Shown here piece after piece: positions 9,009 through 18,507 of a stretch of 60,777 nt of DNA. The position numbers were made by a program, and so were the translations under genes. Position 1 is the stretch's first letter, and each line of letters opens with the position of its first letter. This stretch comes from Paludibacter sp. GTDB lineage: Bacteria; Bacteroidota; Bacteroidia; Bacteroidales; Paludibacteraceae. The stretch spans positions 1 to 60,777 of the forward strand of contig JAQUWU010000031.1 in the NCBI GenBank assembly GCA_028692715.1. Reading direction: 5' to 3'. The notes below the pieces were generated by a model that was not told where the DNA came from, searched no databases, and was given only the letters and a program-made list of their open reading frames with translations.

Positions 9009-10817
9009 ATGGGATATTCATTTTTTGATTTATTGACGTTAATTGGTTCATTAGGATTATTTCTTTATGGAATGAAAATAATGAGCGAAGGCTTACAAAA
9101 AGTAGCTGGTAGCAAACTTCGTTCCGCTCTGGCGGCAATGACAAAAAATCGTTTTTCAGGCGTCCTAACAGGTGTATTAATTACCGCATTAATACAATCA
9201 TCTTCAGCAACTACCGTAATGGTAGTGAGCTTCGTAAATGCAGGACTGTTAACCTTAATGCAGTCTATTACGGTGATAATGGGTGCAAATATCGGGACAA
9301 CTGTTACTGCATGGATTATTTCAATCTTTGGATTTAAAGTTAGTATTGCAGCCTTTTCTATTCCATTAATTGCGGTAGCCATCCCATTTATTTTCTCTAC
9401 CAAGAGTAAACGTAAATCCATAGGAGAATTTATTATCGGATTTGCATTTTTATTTATGGGACTCGAAATGCTAAAAAATTCGGTGCCTGATTTAAGAAGC
9501 AATCCTGAAATTTTAAGTTTCCTATCAGAATATACTCAACTAGGATATGGCTCGGTTCTGATTTTTCTTGCTATTGGAACAATTTTGACAATTGTCGTTC
9601 AGTCTTCGAGTGCTACTATGGCCATAACCCTCATCATGTGTAGCAAAGGTTGGATTTCATACGAATTAGGCGCAGCAATGGTGCTTGGCGAAAATATTGG
9701 AACTACTATCACTGCAAATCTCGCAGCCATTCCTGCAAATGTTTCAGCAAAAAGAGCTGCATTGGCACACCTTACTTTTAATGTCTTTGGAGTAATATGG
9801 ATAATGATATTATTCTACCCTTTCATTAACATGATAACTTCATTGGTAAGTCAGTTCGGTCCTGGAGATCCTACTAAATTAACCGAATTTTCAAATAGTA
9901 TTGATCCGGCAACATTGAAGCTAATAACTTCTGAAAACAGCCAGCTAACAACACAGCAATTAGCGCTTCAATCCCAGTTACAATCCTATCAAATTGCTAC
10001 TTCTTATGGATTATCACTTTTCCATACTATGTTTAATATCATTAATACTTTTTTGATGATATGGTTTGTGAAAACAATTGCAAAAATAGTTACATGGGTT
10101 ATTAAGAAAAAAGATACCGACGAAGAATTTCAATTACAATTTATTTCAACCGGCTTGTTATCGACTTCTGAATTAAGTATTCTACAAGCTTGGAAAGAAC
10201 TTAAAGTGTATGCCCACCGTACAGAAAAAATGTTTAAACTGGTTCGTAAATTATATTACGAAAATCATGAAAGCGATTTTGTAAAAGAATTTAGCCGTAT
10301 TCAAAAATACGAAAACATCAGCGATAGAATGGAAGTAGAAATAGCAAAATATCTTTCAAAAGTGTCTGATGGCAAACTTGGAGATAACAGTAAACATGAA
10401 TTGCAAAAAATGCTACGCGTAGTTTCTGAAATTGAAAGTGTAAGCGATGGTTGTTATAACATTGCCCGTATAATTTTACGTAAACGCGATGATAATTCGG
10501 TTTATAATCAAGACATGAATTCAAATATCGAATTGATGATGAATTTGATTGATGGAGCACTTAATCAGATGAATGAATCGATGGAAAACAATCATATTAG
10601 TGCTGATGAATTTAATCGGTCAGTAAATATTGAAAATGAAATCAACAATTTCAGAAATCAATTAAAATTACAAAATCTGACTGATGTTGAACAAAAAAAA
10701 TATGATTATCAGGCGAGCATTACTTATATGGATATTGTGGTTGAATGTGAAAAAATGGGAGATTATATTATTAATGTGGTAGAAGCCTTGAATGAGGCTA
10801 CCAATATAAAACTTTAA
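9009..10817 (+). CDS. Na/Pi cotransporter family protein with PhoU-like tail
   Basis: 602-residue membrane protein of the NptA/YjbB type that moves phosphate coupled to sodium. The two inverted transport repeats each carry the signature QSSSATT/QSSSATM (first about residues 62-68), with paired GANIGTT and GENIGTT loops. About eight to ten membrane segments fill residues 1-365. The remaining roughly 230 residues are helical and PhoU-like (coiled pairs such as KYENISDRMEVEIAKYLSKV), probably regulatory. It is followed after 82 bp by a cation antiporter, so the two may be co-transcribed. The direction of phosphate flow cannot be told from sequence. Confidence 0.9.
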   Translation: MGYSFFDLLTLIGSLGLFLYGMKIMSEGLQKVAGSKLRSALAAMTKNRFSGVLTGVLITALIQSSSATTVMVVSFVNAGLLTLMQSITVIMGANIGTTVTAWIISIFGFKVSIAAFSIPLIAVAIPFIFSTKSKRKSIGEFIIGFAFLFMGLEMLKNSVPDLRSNPEILSFLSEYTQLGYGSVLIFLAIGTILTIVVQSSSATMAITLIMCSKGWISYELGAAMVLGENIGTTITANLAAIPANVSAKRAALAHLTFNVFGVIWIMILFYPFINMITSLVSQFGPGDPTKLTEFSNSIDPATLKLITSENSQLTTQQLALQSQLQSYQIATSYGLSLFHTMFNIINTFLMIWFVKTIAKIVTWVIKKKDTDEEFQLQFISTGLLSTSELSILQAWKELKVYAHRTEKMFKLVRKLYYENHESDFVKEFSRIQKYENISDRMEVEIAKYLSKVSDGKLGDNSKHELQKMLRVVSEIESVSDGCYNIARIILRKRDDNSVYNQDMNSNIELMMNLIDGALNQMNESMENNHISADEFNRSVNIENEINNFRNQLKLQNLTDVEQKKYDYQASITYMDIVVECEKMGDYIINVVEALNEATNIKL

Positions 10818-10899
10818 TAACTAATATATTAACTCTCTGCAACTCATCTCTATTCAGATAAATTGAAAATCAAATTAAAATAATTCTTAATGGTTTTTT

Positions 10900-11844
10900 A
10901 TGGATTTTCTTTACATACTTATAGGGTTTGGCGTTTTAGTCATTGGAGCTAATTTTCTGGTTGAAGGTGCATCGGGTCTTGCAAAAAGATTTAATGTATC
11001 CGATCTGATTATTGGACTTACAGTAGTTGCTTTTGGCACTTCCACTCCGGAGCTGGTGGTTAATATGGTGGCTGCTTCAAATCCAGATTCTACTGATATT
11101 GCACTTACAAATATTCTTGGAAGTAATACTATAAATACCTTTGTAATATTGGGTCTTGCAGCATTAATATTCCCAATTAAATCTGAAAGAAGCACACGTA
11201 ATTTTGACATTCCACTGAGTTTATCGGGACCTCTTCTGATTCTTTTAATGGCCTTTGCGTTCGATAATTTTATGAGCCGGTTTGACGGTTTTATTTTATT
11301 GCTCATCTTTGTCGGGTTTATTTATCTCATGATCAGAAGATCAATGAAAAACCCGAAGTCTGTAGATGTAATGGAAGTAAAACCGGTGAAAATATGGTTG
11401 GCATTACTGATGATTTTAGGTGGACTGGGAGCTTTAATTGGGGGAGGTGAATTAATTGTACCTTCTTCGGTTCGAATCGCCGAATCTTATGGTATCAGCA
11501 AATCTATTATCGGACTGACAATTGTTGCGTTGGGAACTTCTTTGCCGGAACTGGCTACATCGGTAGTTGCTGCATTTAAAAAGAACTCAGATATTGCGTT
11601 AGGAAATGTAGTTGGGTCTAATATTTTTAATGTATTTTTGGTACTTGGCTCAAGTGCTGTTTTAAGTCCATTACCTGCATATAACGGAATGATTTTTGAC
11701 ATTCTAATGACAGCATTTGGAAGTTTATTAATCTTACTGTTTGTTTTTTCAAACAAACAACGATTAATAAAAAAATGGCATGGAGCATTATTAGTATCAT
11801 TATATGTTGTGTATATTTTTCTCGTTATAACAAAATCTTTGTGA
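10900..11844 (+). CDS. Calcium/sodium antiporter, CaCA family (YrbG-like)
   Basis: 314-residue inner-membrane cation exchanger with about ten membrane segments arranged as two inverted repeats. The alpha-repeat motifs are clear: GLTVVAFGTSTPELVVN near residues 40-56 and GLTIVALGTSLPELATS near residues 205-221, each with the ion-binding Glu. Matching second motifs are ILGSNTINTF and VVGSNIFNVF. Length is normal for YrbG/K+-independent exchangers. It lies 31 bp ahead of argD on the same strand and may share a transcript from the Na/Pi promoter, though the functions are unrelated. Confidence 0.93.
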   Translation: MDFLYILIGFGVLVIGANFLVEGASGLAKRFNVSDLIIGLTVVAFGTSTPELVVNMVAASNPDSTDIALTNILGSNTINTFVILGLAALIFPIKSERSTRNFDIPLSLSGPLLILLMAFAFDNFMSRFDGFILLLIFVGFIYLMIRRSMKNPKSVDVMEVKPVKIWLALLMILGGLGALIGGGELIVPSSVRIAESYGISKSIIGLTIVALGTSLPELATSVVAAFKKNSDIALGNVVGSNIFNVFLVLGSSAVLSPLPAYNGMIFDILMTAFGSLLILLFVFSNKQRLIKKWHGALLVSLYVVYIFLVITKSL

Positions 11845-11875
11845 AAATTTAGTATTAAATTTAATTTTTTTCAAC

Positions 11876-13015
11876 ATGAAATTATTTGACGTTTATCCCC
11901 TTTTTAACATTGAAATAGCAAAAGGGATTGGTTGTAGAACATACGACAAACAAGGAATCGAATACCTTGATTTATATGGTGGTCATGCAGTAATTTCTAT
12001 AGGACATTCGCATCCTTATTATGTTCAGAAACTTACTCACCAATTGGAAAATTTGGTATTTTATTCCAATTCAGTGTTAAATAACTTACAGCTTGAACTG
12101 GCAGAGAAACTTGGAAAAGCATCCGGATACGAAGATTATTCTTTATTTCTTACCAATTCAGGTGCCGAAGCGAATGAGAATGCCCTTAAACTGGCTTCTT
12201 TTCACAATGGAAGAAGTAAAGTCATTGCGTTTAATAAGAGTTTCCATGGTAGAACTTCTGCTGCTGTAAGAGTTACCAATAATCCAAAAATTGTTGCGCC
12301 CATAAACGAAGGTTTCGACGTTGAATTTTACGAATTAGGTGATATTAAATCAGTTCGAAAATCATTACAAAACAATGATGTTTGTGCGGTAATTATTGAA
12401 GGTATTCAGGGAGTTGGTGGAATCAGAGTGCCTGAATCCAACTTTCTACAAGCATTGAGTGCCGAATGTAAATCTGTTGGCACAGTTCTTATCCTAGATG
12501 AAGTTCAATCAGGTTACGGACGTAGCGGCAAATTTTTTGCCCATCAATATGCCGGAATCCGTCCTGATTTAATATCTGTAGCTAAGGGAATGGGAAATGG
12601 GTTTCCTGTTGGAGGTGTGTTGATAAGCCCAATATTTGAAGCATCTTACGGTTTATTAGGAACTACTTTTGGAGGAAGCCATCTTGCATGTACTGCTGCT
12701 ATTGCAGTTCTGGATATTCTAAAAGCTGAACATTTAATGGAAAATGCCAAAAAAATTGGCGATTATCTGTTAGAAGAATTAAAGAAATTTCCACAAATTA
12801 AAGAAATTCGCGGATTAGGATTAATGATAGGAATGGAATTCGAACAACCTATTGCTGAAATTCGGAAAAAATTATTGTACGAAAAGAAAGTATTTACCGG
12901 AGCGAGCGGTAGTAATATCATCCGATTACTTCCACCACTTTGCATGTCGAAAAATGATGCAGATTTATTTCTTGATAGGTTGAAAGATGTTTTAAAAACT
13001 GAAATCATTGCTTAA
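11876..13015 (+). CDS. argD: Acetylornithine/succinylornithine aminotransferase
   Basis: PLP-dependent class III aminotransferase of 379 residues that makes N-acylornithine from the acylglutamate semialdehyde in arginine synthesis. Visible landmarks are SGAEANENALKLA (cofactor phosphate region), FHGRT, the LDEVQSGYGR segment with the PLP-contacting Asp, and the Schiff-base Lys in VAKGMGNGFPVGG. In related Bacteroidales argD usually sits with argG, argC and proC. Here it stands apart in a transporter/outer-membrane run, while proC is at 24.8 kb. Bacteroides relatives use succinylated intermediates; which acyl group this enzyme prefers cannot be read from sequence. Confidence 0.9.
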   Translation: MKLFDVYPLFNIEIAKGIGCRTYDKQGIEYLDLYGGHAVISIGHSHPYYVQKLTHQLENLVFYSNSVLNNLQLELAEKLGKASGYEDYSLFLTNSGAEANENALKLASFHNGRSKVIAFNKSFHGRTSAAVRVTNNPKIVAPINEGFDVEFYELGDIKSVRKSLQNNDVCAVIIEGIQGVGGIRVPESNFLQALSAECKSVGTVLILDEVQSGYGRSGKFFAHQYAGIRPDLISVAKGMGNGFPVGGVLISPIFEASYGLLGTTFGGSHLACTAAIAVLDILKAEHLMENAKKIGDYLLEELKKFPQIKEIRGLGLMIGMEFEQPIAEIRKKLLYEKKVFTGASGSNIIRLLPPLCMSKNDADLFLDRLKDVLKTEIIA

Positions 13016-13027
13016 TATAAGGTGTTA

Positions 13028-13804
13028 ATGAAAAAAAAGGTTCTTTTACTAATTGCAATTTTCTTCTCTCTATTTGTGAGCAGTCAAAATTCAGTATTTA
13101 AAGACAGAATAACATTAACTACCGGTGATATTTATATTGGTGACATTCAGCTGAAAACAAATGAATTAATTATTATACAAACAATTAATGGCGCAAAGTT
13201 TCAGTTCCAACTGTCAGAAGTAAAAAGTATTGAGAAAGTGAACATAGCTCAAATTCAGATGACAGACTCAACTGCTAGCTTAAATGAAAGCAATGACTCA
13301 CTTTTGATTCAAAAGAATATTTATGGAATTATAGAAATTTCAGGCAGTGTTGCCAGTGCAAAAAAACTTTTTGATCCAATGCCGAATATTCAATTATCTA
13401 TGATATTCGGGAGTAAACTATTACAGAATAAAAAACTTTTCTCAGGGCTGGGAATAGGGTATAATAACACTTTTATTTCATCAACTTCAAGTAGTATTTC
13501 ATTATTGCCCATATTCATCCGTTTACAAAACATTTTCACACGAAACCAGACTTCACCTTATGTTTCGATGGATGCAGGTTATGCCTTTGCTCTCACATCA
13601 GGAGTTGGGGGTGGTGCATTGGTGAAATTATCAGCAGGAATTTCATATAGGATAAATTATAATACGAATATTTTAATAGGCATTTACGGTGGCGTAAATG
13701 CCATTAAAGGCAACCTGACGGAGACGACCGATTTAAGGACATTTAATTATTACGGATCAACGTCTATGAATAGTTTCGGAATAAAAGCCGGCTTGCAGTT
13801 TTAA
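13028..13804 (+). CDS. Predicted outer-membrane protein of unknown function
   Basis: 258 residues from ATG 13028; a GTG two codons earlier is possible but less likely. A signal peptide (KKKVLLLIAIFFSLFVSSQ) leads to a short beta-rich stretch with ITLTTGDIYIGDIQLKTNE and VKSIEKVN, reminiscent of LSm-like or surface-exposed beta modules. A C-terminal outer-membrane barrel-like region follows (FSGLGIGYNNTF, VSMDAGYAFAL, ending FGIKAGLQF with terminal Phe). It sits 12 bp after argD and 20 bp before a T9SS cargo gene, so all may be co-transcribed. I do not recognise a named family. Confidence 0.7.
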   Translation: MKKKVLLLIAIFFSLFVSSQNSVFKDRITLTTGDIYIGDIQLKTNELIIIQTINGAKFQFQLSEVKSIEKVNIAQIQMTDSTASLNESNDSLLIQKNIYGIIEISGSVASAKKLFDPMPNIQLSMIFGSKLLQNKKLFSGLGIGYNNTFISSTSSSISLLPIFIRLQNIFTRNQTSPYVSMDAGYAFALTSGVGGGALVKLSAGISYRINYNTNILIGIYGGVNAIKGNLTETTDLRTFNYYGSTSMNSFGIKAGLQF

Positions 13805-13824
13805 ACTGTAATTAATCCTAAAGT

Positions 13825-15078
13825 ATGTATCAGTTTAAAAGAACTCTTTTGCTGTCAGCATTTATTCTTATAAATGTTATTGTAACAATGGGGCAGTCTG
13901 CGTGGCCATCCAAATCATGGACATCGGCAGTAAACCTAAGCTCTGTGCTCTCTCCGGATGTTTCAGAATTAAGCGGATTGTACTGGAACAATACATTAAA
14001 AAGATTGTTTTGTGCTGCTGACAATGGTCAAATCTATGTATTACAATTCAATAAAACGAAAAATTCATTTAGTTTACTTGCAACCTATAATAATATTGGA
14101 TCTCCCGAGGGAATTATGCAGGTTGACAATAATTCGAATGAATTTTATACAATTAATGAATCAGACTATCAAATAAGGAAGTATTCTTTTGACGAAGATT
14201 TTTCAATAATATCTAAAGAATACAGCTGGAGCCTCTTGAAATCGCCTTCACCTATGATTAATACAGGAAATACAGGTCCTGAAGGCATTACATTTATTCC
14301 AGATTCATATCTTGCAAAGGTCGGTTTCATTAGCTCTATTAGCGGCGAAAAGTATATATCAACAAAAGGAATGGGCGGACTGGTTTTTATAGCTCATCAG
14401 AATGGAGGTTATATTTGGGTTTTCGATTTAAACCCGGATAAAAAAAACGATTTTGCTTTTGTGGGATTCTATAAAACGAAACGTGACGAAAGTTGTGAAT
14501 TATCCTTCGATACTTCAACCGGTTTACTGTATATATTACATAATACAGGACTTAATTATCTAGAGGTGACCGATTTAAAAACTACGAAAATAAATAATGA
14601 ATATAAGCTAAATTCGATTATAGAGTATTATATTCCGAATCCTGACGGAAATACAAATATTGAGGGATTTGCTATTAAACCAAAGTATCCTGATAGCCAT
14701 CATGTAAACGTTTGGCTTTGCAGAGATGTAAAAATACATGATACTGAACATACTGATTGTATACGATGGTTTACTCCTTTCGAATCCTTAGGTAAAAAAG
14801 TAAATACTTCTGGTTCTAAATTGGAAATAAATAATGAAAAGACAGGCTATTTTACAAATTCGGTCGCAGAAAGATATCTGTTAAATTATCCGATTAGCAC
14901 TAAAAAAGAATACTCATACAGAATTTACAACTCCAAATGGGAATTGCTTTCCGAAGTAAAAAAGATTACATTACCGGTTTTCGTGGATTTAAAAAATGAA
15001 AAAGCAGGTGTCTATTTTATCAGATTAATCCATAAAAATAAAACAATTGCGACTGAAAAAATTATTAAAGTAAAATAA
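13825..15078 (+). CDS. T9SS-secreted beta-propeller protein (SdiA-regulated/phytase-like)
   Basis: 417 residues: signal peptide to about residue 24 (VTMGQ), a beta-propeller of roughly 300 residues with repeats such as ELSGLYWNNTLKRLFCAADN and GPEGITFIP, and a C-terminal T9SS sorting domain (about residues 345-417). The tail ends AGVYFIRLIHKN...TEKIIKVK, the usual last strands of a Por sorting signal. The propeller resembles SdiA-regulated and esterase-like phytase proteins in the SELSGL and NIEGFA motifs; enzymatic activity is not established. It is presumably exported by the type IX system and attached to or released from the cell surface. Confidence 0.8.
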   Translation: MYQFKRTLLLSAFILINVIVTMGQSAWPSKSWTSAVNLSSVLSPDVSELSGLYWNNTLKRLFCAADNGQIYVLQFNKTKNSFSLLATYNNIGSPEGIMQVDNNSNEFYTINESDYQIRKYSFDEDFSIISKEYSWSLLKSPSPMINTGNTGPEGITFIPDSYLAKVGFISSISGEKYISTKGMGGLVFIAHQNGGYIWVFDLNPDKKNDFAFVGFYKTKRDESCELSFDTSTGLLYILHNTGLNYLEVTDLKTTKINNEYKLNSIIEYYIPNPDGNTNIEGFAIKPKYPDSHHVNVWLCRDVKIHDTEHTDCIRWFTPFESLGKKVNTSGSKLEINNEKTGYFTNSVAERYLLNYPISTKKEYSYRIYNSKWELLSEVKKITLPVFVDLKNEKAGVYFIRLIHKNKTIATEKIIKVK

Positions 15079-15126
15079 TAACCTTGGTTTTTTGATCAAG
15101 CAGAGCCTTTCAGACAAAGTTCTTTT

Positions 15127-16128
15127 CTAGTCTTGTATTGTAAATTTACAAACCTCTAAAATACATTTTTGGATAGAAGTAAATTCAAAACCAATAACAT
15201 TTTTAATTTTATTGCTAGAGTAGTATTCCCTATGCGTTGCAGAACGGGCAGTTCCACGATCAATTAAGGGAGTAAAATGGAATAATTTCCCAAATATTTC
15301 GGATAAAAATCCAATACTGAATAATAGATTTTTTCCGATACAGATAAATGGTCGGGTTTTTCTGAATCCCTCAGCCATCCATGTTAATACTTCTTTGTTT
15401 GAGGAGTTTTCTGAAACCAAAATAAAACGTTCACCTGAAATTTCTGACTGTGTTAGTTGTATCATAACTTTTACCACATCTCTCACATCTACATATCCAC
15501 TACCGCCATTTGTATAAAAAATCAGTCCTTTTCTGACTTGAGAAAAAAGTTGAGAACTACCTGTATTGGTTCCCGAAACACCTAAAATCACTCCCGGATT
15601 TACAATTACAGCATTCAAACCTTTATTAATTCCATTCCAGACTTCCTTTTCCGAAAAATACTTACTTCGAGCATATTGTGAACGATTGGGGTGATCTTCC
15701 CAAATAGCCTCCTCATCAATTTCAATTTTATCTTTCGCTTTTCCACAGGCAGCAATGGAACTGACAAAACAAAGTTTTTTAATATTCCGGGTCAAAGCCG
15801 CATTTACAATATTTCGAGTTCCAACAATATTTGTATCCAATAGAATATCGGCATTATTTCCCAATGAAACTACTGCTGCACAATGATATACAATATCAAT
15901 TCCGGAGAAAGAATCGAACAATGATTTTTCATCCAGTACATCAGCTATTTTCCAATCTATTCTATGTAAATAATCATCTGGAGTAGAAGTATAGAAACTG
16001 AAAATGTCACGTAAAGGTTCAAGTCTACTATTGTTCCTCCGAATGGCAGAAACCCGTTCGTTTTTCTGCAACAAATGCCACAACAAATTTCCACCCACCA
16101 ATCCGGTAGCGCCAGTTACCAATATCAT
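15127..16128 (-). CDS. NAD-dependent epimerase/dehydratase (extended SDR)
   Basis: 333-residue oxidoreductase of the extended short-chain dehydrogenase superfamily. The Rossmann glycine motif TGATGLVGGNLL lies at the very N-terminus when ATG 16128 is used. The open frame extends 20 codons upstream, but those residues precede the first beta strand and are rejected. The catalytic Ser in CFVSSIAACG and the YARSK (YxxxK) motif are present. It resembles dihydroflavonol-4-reductase-like/3-beta-HSD proteins common in this phylum. The substrate is unknown. It is divergent from the LOG gene, sharing about 100 bp of spacer. Confidence 0.88.
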   Translation of the reverse strand: MILVTGATGLVGGNLLWHLLQKNERVSAIRRNNSRLEPLRDIFSFYTSTPDDYLHRIDWKIADVLDEKSLFDSFSGIDIVYHCAAVVSLGNNADILLDTNIVGTRNIVNAALTRNIKKLCFVSSIAACGKAKDKIEIDEEAIWEDHPNRSQYARSKYFSEKEVWNGINKGLNAVIVNPGVILGVSGTNTGSSQLFSQVRKGLIFYTNGGSGYVDVRDVVKVMIQLTQSEISGERFILVSENSSNKEVLTWMAEGFRKTRPFICIGKNLLFSIGFLSEIFGKLFHFTPLIDRGTARSATHREYYSSNKIKNVIGFEFTSIQKCILEVCKFTIQD

Positions 16129-16177
16129 TTTGAATCTATTTTTTAAAATTATGTTCAAAAATACGGAAAGAAAACAG

Positions 16178-16185
16178 TATTTTTG
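16178..16185 (+). promoter_or_regulatory. -7 box (TATTTTTG) for the LOG gene
   Basis: Matches TAnnTTTG and lies 43 bp before the chosen ATG. No strong -33 partner was pinned down. Confidence 0.4.
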
Positions 16186-16228
16186 CATACAAATTCAGTA
16201 AAAAAAAGAATAATTGTCAGAAAATTTA

Positions 16229-16810
16229 ATGAAGACCATTTGCATATACTGCGCTTCGAGCTCTCAAATCAATCCTGTATACTTCGAAACTACTGCACGT
16301 TTAGGTAAAATTTTAGCCGAAGCCGGTCTATCGGTTGTTTTTGGTGGAGGTTCTAATGGTTTGATGGGGCATTTGGCCGATACAATTCTAGACTTGAACG
16401 GAAAAATTACCGGCGTTATACCCAAATTTATGTGTGACGAAAACTGGCAACATCAAAAGCTGTCCGAGTTGATAGTAGTAGAATCCATGCACAAACGCAA
16501 AGCCTTAATGGCTGAAATGGCCGATGCCATTATTGCCTTGCCAGGCGGTTGCGGAACCCTGGAAGAATTATTAGAAGCTATCACATGGAAGCAATTGGGC
16601 ATCATTTCTGTTCCTATCGTTATTTTGAACATCAATGGATACTTCAATCCCATGATAGAAATGCTTCATCGCGCTGTAGAAGAAAAATTTATGCGCGAAG
16701 TACATAAGAATATGTGGATAGTTGTTGATTCTCCTGAAGAAGTTCTTAATGCAATTGAGTTAAGTAGAGATAACTGGGACGTTAACGCTAGAAAATTCGC
16801 AGCAATATAA
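16229..16810 (+). CDS. LOG-family phosphoribohydrolase (TIGR00730)
   Basis: 193-residue Rossmann-fold protein of the LONELY GUY family, which releases the base from nucleoside 5'-monophosphates. The signature pair is present: GGGSNGLMG near residues 39-47 and PGGCGTLEEL near residues 100-109. Met-Lys-Thr at 16229 was preferred over the TTG codon five positions upstream because it abuts the first beta strand (TICIYCASS). It overlaps nothing and is followed after 8 bp by the DUF4271 gene, suggesting co-transcription. Cytokinin chemistry is known for plant homologs; the bacterial role here is uncertain. Confidence 0.9.
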   Translation: MKTICIYCASSSQINPVYFETTARLGKILAEAGLSVVFGGGSNGLMGHLADTILDLNGKITGVIPKFMCDENWQHQKLSELIVVESMHKRKALMAEMADAIIALPGGCGTLEELLEAITWKQLGIISVPIVILNINGYFNPMIEMLHRAVEEKFMREVHKNMWIVVDSPEEVLNAIELSRDNWDVNARKFAAI

Positions 16811-16818
16811 GTAGAAAC

Positions 16819-17643
16819 ATGATTCAACCCGATTCAATATCAACACTACAAGACAGTATCTTGACTTTACCTGCCGATTCGCTGGCACGTATTGATTCGT
16901 TGGCACACGTTGATTCGCTGGCGTTGGCTGATTCAATAAGAATCACAGATTCCATAAAAGCGCTTATAAATATCCCTACAGGATATATCGGAATTCCACA
17001 TCCCTCTTTACCGCATACCGAAAACTGGGTTTTTGGCGTACTTTTCTGTTTATTTTTAATTATGACATTTTCCATCTCATTTTCATCCGGATTATTATCC
17101 GATGCGGTAAAGTCATTCTTTCAGGTAAAAGAAAGGTCAAGTATTTTTAGCAAATCGACCATAAATACAGTTCGTTTCAAGTTCTTTATTATCGCATTCT
17201 CCATCGGAGTTCTGAGTTTTTACAGTTATCTATTAACAAATACTAGCAATGAATTTTCACTTTCAAATTTTCTTGTCATTTTCTTAATTACCGGGATATT
17301 CTTTTTATTAAAATCATTCCTTTTCGAATTAATAGGTTATGTTTTTTTCGATTCTAGCAGTTTGAAACTTGCTACCGAAAGCTATTTTAATGTATTATCA
17401 TTCTTAGGTATTCTTTTATTTCCGGTCTTAGTGATGCGAATTTATGTTTCAATACAATTTATTCATATTATTGATACTATTGCGCTAATCTTAAGCGTTT
17501 TTGCCGTTATTTTAGTCATTATTAAACTAATTCAGATTTTTCTACATAAAATAGTAGCATCTTTTTACATAATGTTGTATCTTTGCACCCTCGAATTTTT
17601 ACCCCTATTTATATTATTTCGGGTGTATCAATTAATTGTTTAA
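16819..17643 (+). CDS. DUF4271 integral membrane protein
   Basis: 274 residues with a low-complexity N-terminus in which DSLARI, DSLAHV and DSLALA form three 18-base direct repeats (about 16876-16929). A multi-spanning membrane region with about six hydrophobic helices from residue 70 to the end follows. Protein family DUF4271 is restricted to Bacteroidota and is typically located just before hemD, rnpA and yidD, as here. Function unknown. The rnpA/yidD neighbourhood hints at the membrane-protein biogenesis housekeeping cluster, but that is only context. Confidence 0.8.
   Translation: MIQPDSISTLQDSILTLPADSLARIDSLAHVDSLALADSIRITDSIKALINIPTGYIGIPHPSLPHTENWVFGVLFCLFLIMTFSISFSSGLLSDAVKSFFQVKERSSIFSKSTINTVRFKFFIIAFSIGVLSFYSYLLTNTSNEFSLSNFLVIFLITGIFFLLKSFLFELIGYVFFDSSSLKLATESYFNVLSFLGILLFPVLVMRIYVSIQFIHIIDTIALILSVFAVILVIIKLIQIFLHKIVASFYIMLYLCTLEFLPLFILFRVYQLIV
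17578..17585 (+). promoter_or_regulatory. Possible internal -7 box for hemD
   Basis: TATCTTTG, a perfect TAnnTTTG, lies within the last codons of the DUF4271 gene, 84 bp before the hemD start. The match may be chance. Confidence 0.3.
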
Positions 17644-17669
17644 ATTTATATAATTAAAACTTTATTGCT

Positions 17670-18428
17670 TTGAAAATTAAGAAGATACTTGTATCTCAAC
17701 CAAAACCAACTTCCGAAAAATCACCTTATTTTGACATTAGCGAAAAATATAATGTAAAAATTGATTTTAGGCAGTTTATAAAGGTTGAGCCGATTTTTGC
17801 GAAAGAGTTTAGAACTCAACGCATATCAATTTTGGATTTTTCTGCTATTATTTTTAATGCACGCCACGGAATTGATCATTTTTTCAGATTGTGCGAAGAA
17901 ATGCGAATTACAATTCCTGAAACAATGAAGTATTTTTGTGTATCAGAATCGGTAGCTTTGTATTTACAGCGTTATATCCACTATCGTAAACGTAAGGTTT
18001 TTTACGGTGCAACCGGAAAAATGGCCGATTTAGTTACGATAATGAATAAACATTTGGACGAAAAATACCTTTTTATTACTTCGGATGTACAAAATGAAGA
18101 AGTTATGTCGATGTTGGAAAAAACAAAGATTAATTTCACAAAGGCAATTATGTACAAAACGGTTAGTAATGATTTTGGACCCGATGAAGAGTTTAACTAC
18201 GATTTATTGTTGTTTTATAGTCCACAGGGGATTCATTCATTGCTGAAAAACTTCCCAAATTTTGAACAGGGAGATATTCAGATTGGATGTTTTGGGATAT
18301 CAACCGCTCAGGCAATACGCGATGCCGGCTTAAGACTTGATATTGAAGCTCCGGTTCCCGGCGTTACTTCAATGACCATGGCATTAGAAAATTATTTAAA
18401 AGAAAGCAATAAGAAAGTAAGAAAATAA
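17670..18428 (+). CDS. hemD: Uroporphyrinogen-III synthase
   Basis: 252 residues, the diverged Bacteroidota HemD that cyclises hydroxymethylbilane to uroporphyrinogen III for heme and cobalamin-type tetrapyrroles. The start is TTG at 17670, supported because KIKKILVSQPKP is the conserved N-terminus of the family and no ATG lies near. The late FGISTAQAIRDAGLRLDIEAPVPGV region (first 20 residues FGISTAQAIRDAGLRLDIEA) carries the usual T/S-A-xx-A-xx-xGL pattern of the active cleft. It lies 26 bp after DUF4271. This is a highly variable family, so identity rests on the motif and on synteny. Confidence 0.8.
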   Translation: MKIKKILVSQPKPTSEKSPYFDISEKYNVKIDFRQFIKVEPIFAKEFRTQRISILDFSAIIFNARHGIDHFFRLCEEMRITIPETMKYFCVSESVALYLQRYIHYRKRKVFYGATGKMADLVTIMNKHLDEKYLFITSDVQNEEVMSMLEKTKINFTKAIMYKTVSNDFGPDEEFNYDLLLFYSPQGIHSLLKNFPNFEQGDIQIGCFGISTAQAIRDAGLRLDIEAPVPGVTSMTMALENYLKESNKKVRK

Positions 18429-18450
18429 ATAGCTTTCAAAAAAAATTGAC

Positions 18451-18492
18451 CTATCCCAAGAGTATCGAAGTTTTTCCTTACTTTTGGGATAG
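18451..18492 (+). promoter_or_regulatory. Inverted repeat CTATCCCAA/TTGGGATAG embracing the rnpA promoter
   Basis: A perfect 9-bp inverted repeat (18451-18459 and 18484-18492) has a 24-base loop that contains a -7 box TACTTTTG (18479-18486). A T-rich TTTATTTTAT follows. It may be a terminator of hemD, an operator over the rnpA promoter, or both; sequence alone does not decide. Confidence 0.45.
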
Positions 18493-18507
18493 TTTATTTT
18501 ATAAAGG

